Of a stretch of 6,312 bases of DNA, positions 5,767 through 6,312 are shown piece after piece. The stretch comes from Candidatus Zixiibacteriota bacterium (lineage in GTDB: Bacteria; Zixibacteria; MSB-5A5; WJJR01), in NCBI GenBank assembly GCA_020058315.1, contig JAGVEK010000378.1, positions 1 through 6,312 on the forward strand. The letters run 5' to 3'. A program made the translations under genes and the position numbers. Under the pieces are notes generated by a model. That model had not been told where the DNA came from. It was given only the letters and a program-made list of their open reading frames with translations, and did no database searches. The first letter of the stretch is position 1; each line of letters begins with the position of its first letter.

Positions 5767-6219
5767 ATGAAACTGTCGAAGTTTTGTGAAGAAGACTTGA
5801 TGAATTTTGATCTCCAAGGCCAGACCAAGGCGGACCTCATCAAAGAGATGGTCGATCTGACCGCTCAATCCAGCCTGGTCCGGGACCGTGAGGAACTTCT
5901 GGCCGCGGTGTTTGAACGAGAAAAGCTGGTGACCACCGGAGTCGGATACGGTGTGGCCTTTCCTCACGCGAAGACGCGCGCGATGAAGGGCATCGTCATC
6001 GTTTTTGGCCGTTCCGAGGTCGGGATCGATTTCGAGGCCATGGACAAAAAGCCGGTTCACCTGCTCTTCATGATTGCCGCTCCGGAAGACGCGATCGGTG
6101 CTCACTTGAACGTCATGGCGCGCCTGTCCTATATCATGAAGAGCGAGAAAAATCGCGAGCGTCTGATGCGTGCCAAGACAGCGGGAGAAGTGATGCTCAT
6201 TCTGGATTCTGCCCCATAA
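5767..6219 (+). CDS. Single-domain PTS EIIA protein, fructose/PtsN type
   Basis: A 150-residue cytoplasmic phosphotransferase-system EIIA domain of the fructose/mannitol/nitrogen class (PTS_EIIA_2). It would accept a phosphoryl group from HPr or NPr on the histidine in GVAFPHAKT, here H67. Other family features are the REELLAAVFEREKLVTTGVGYG run at 41-62 leading to the active site, VHLLFMIAAPEDAIGAHLNVMARLS at 101-125, and the C-terminal helix KTAGEVMLIL at 138-147. It fills the whole protein with no EIIB, EIIC or HPr domain. No transporter gene lies beside it in the window, which fits a regulatory PtsN-like role better than sugar uptake, but this is inference. A strong AGGAG (5755-5759), 7 nt before the ATG, sets the start. 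The 90-bp gap before it is larger than any other between 1804 and here, so it may have its own promoter. Confidence 0.92.
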   Translation: MKLSKFCEEDLMNFDLQGQTKADLIKEMVDLTAQSSLVRDREELLAAVFEREKLVTTGVGYGVAFPHAKTRAMKGIVIVFGRSEVGIDFEAMDKKPVHLLFMIAAPEDAIGAHLNVMARLSYIMKSEKNRERLMRAKTAGEVMLILDSAP

Positions 6220-6220
6220 C

Positions 6221-6224
6221 GGAG
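6221..6224 (+). promoter_or_regulatory. Shine-Dalgarno site for the partial gene at the right edge
   Basis: GGAG lies 7 nt before the GTG at 6232, immediately after the stop of the EIIA gene. It favours GTG 6232 over the GTG at 6234 in another open frame. Confidence 0.4.
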
Positions 6225-6231
6225 TTTTGCG

Positions 6232-6312
6232 GTGTGGCGGCGACTGTTCTGGAGGTCCTCCCAACGGCCCGCGGTTCTACCGTGGGCGATTTTGTTGTCG
6301 GCGGCTCTTCTC
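6232..6312 (+). CDS. Start of a probable membrane or exported protein (3' end outside window)
   Basis: Only 27 codons are visible, starting at GTG. They give a short N-terminus rich in arginine and tryptophan (M-W-R-R-L-F-W-R, then more basic residues to about position 12), followed by a hydrophobic run from about residue 14 (A-V-L-P-W-A-I-L-L-S-A-A-L-L). This looks like a signal anchor or the first membrane helix. GGAG at 6221-6224 is well placed, and the third-codon-position GC is high, as in the neighbouring genes. It begins 12 bp after the EIIA stop, so the two are probably co-transcribed. The GTG at 6234 opens a competing frame with a less membrane-like and lower GC3 product. The family cannot be named from this fragment. 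Confidence 0.5.
   Translation, partial: MWRRLFWRSSQRPAVLPWAILLSAALL

Noticed and set aside
5743..6264. 173-codon - strand frame opposite the EIIA gene
   Set aside because: The + strand gene has the EIIA active-site motif and a strong ribosome site. The antisense product has no family features.

Overview
The window is about 6.3 kb of moderately GC-rich bacterial DNA. Every supported gene is on the + strand, and almost no sequence is left uncovered. The gene set points to a bacterium with an envelope glycan built on a polyprenyl carrier: a WecA-type initiating phosphotransferase, a polyprenol-phosphate mannosyltransferase, GT2 and GT4 glycosyltransferases, a bacterial type II acetyl-CoA carboxylase subunit, a bacterial Trm112/YcaR-like protein and a PTS EIIA protein. 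I cannot assign a phylum from the sequence. No RNA genes, insertion sequences, CRISPR arrays or phage genes were seen.

Left part (1-1725): the C-terminal part of a GT4 glycosyltransferase, cut by the window edge, is coupled through an ATGA stop/start overlap to a multi-spanning UPF0104 / LPG_synthase_TM-type membrane protein. A 78-bp gap follows, with a candidate sigma70-like promoter (1722-1750). It may begin a second transcription unit.

Central part (1804-5491): four genes are packed with overlapping or abutting stop/start codons. They are a Dpm1-like polyprenyl-phosphate sugar synthase, a WbbL-like GT2 glycosyltransferase, a WecA/TagO-like polyprenyl-phosphate sugar-1-phosphate transferase, and accA. 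My reading is that the WecA-like enzyme loads the first sugar onto the polyprenyl carrier and the WbbL-like and GT4 enzymes extend it. The Dpm1-like enzyme would make a lipid-linked sugar donor, and the UPF0104 protein may act on a lipid or lipid-linked substrate in the membrane. AccA, the carboxyltransferase alpha subunit for malonyl-CoA synthesis, sits at the end of this run, so lipid precursor supply may be co-transcribed with envelope glycan genes.

Right part (5492-6312): a 54-residue Trm112/YcaR-like zinc-ribbon protein, a single-domain PTS EIIA protein of the fructose/PtsN type, and the first 27 codons of a probable membrane protein that runs off the window.

The most unusual local signal is a run of nine G (3244-3252) inside the WbbL-like gene. 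A -1 ribosomal slip or a one-G gain there would join it in frame to the downstream WecA-like gene, and a one-G loss would stop translation almost at once. The window otherwise looks like an ordinary cell-envelope and housekeeping operon region, and I see no clearly new system in it.
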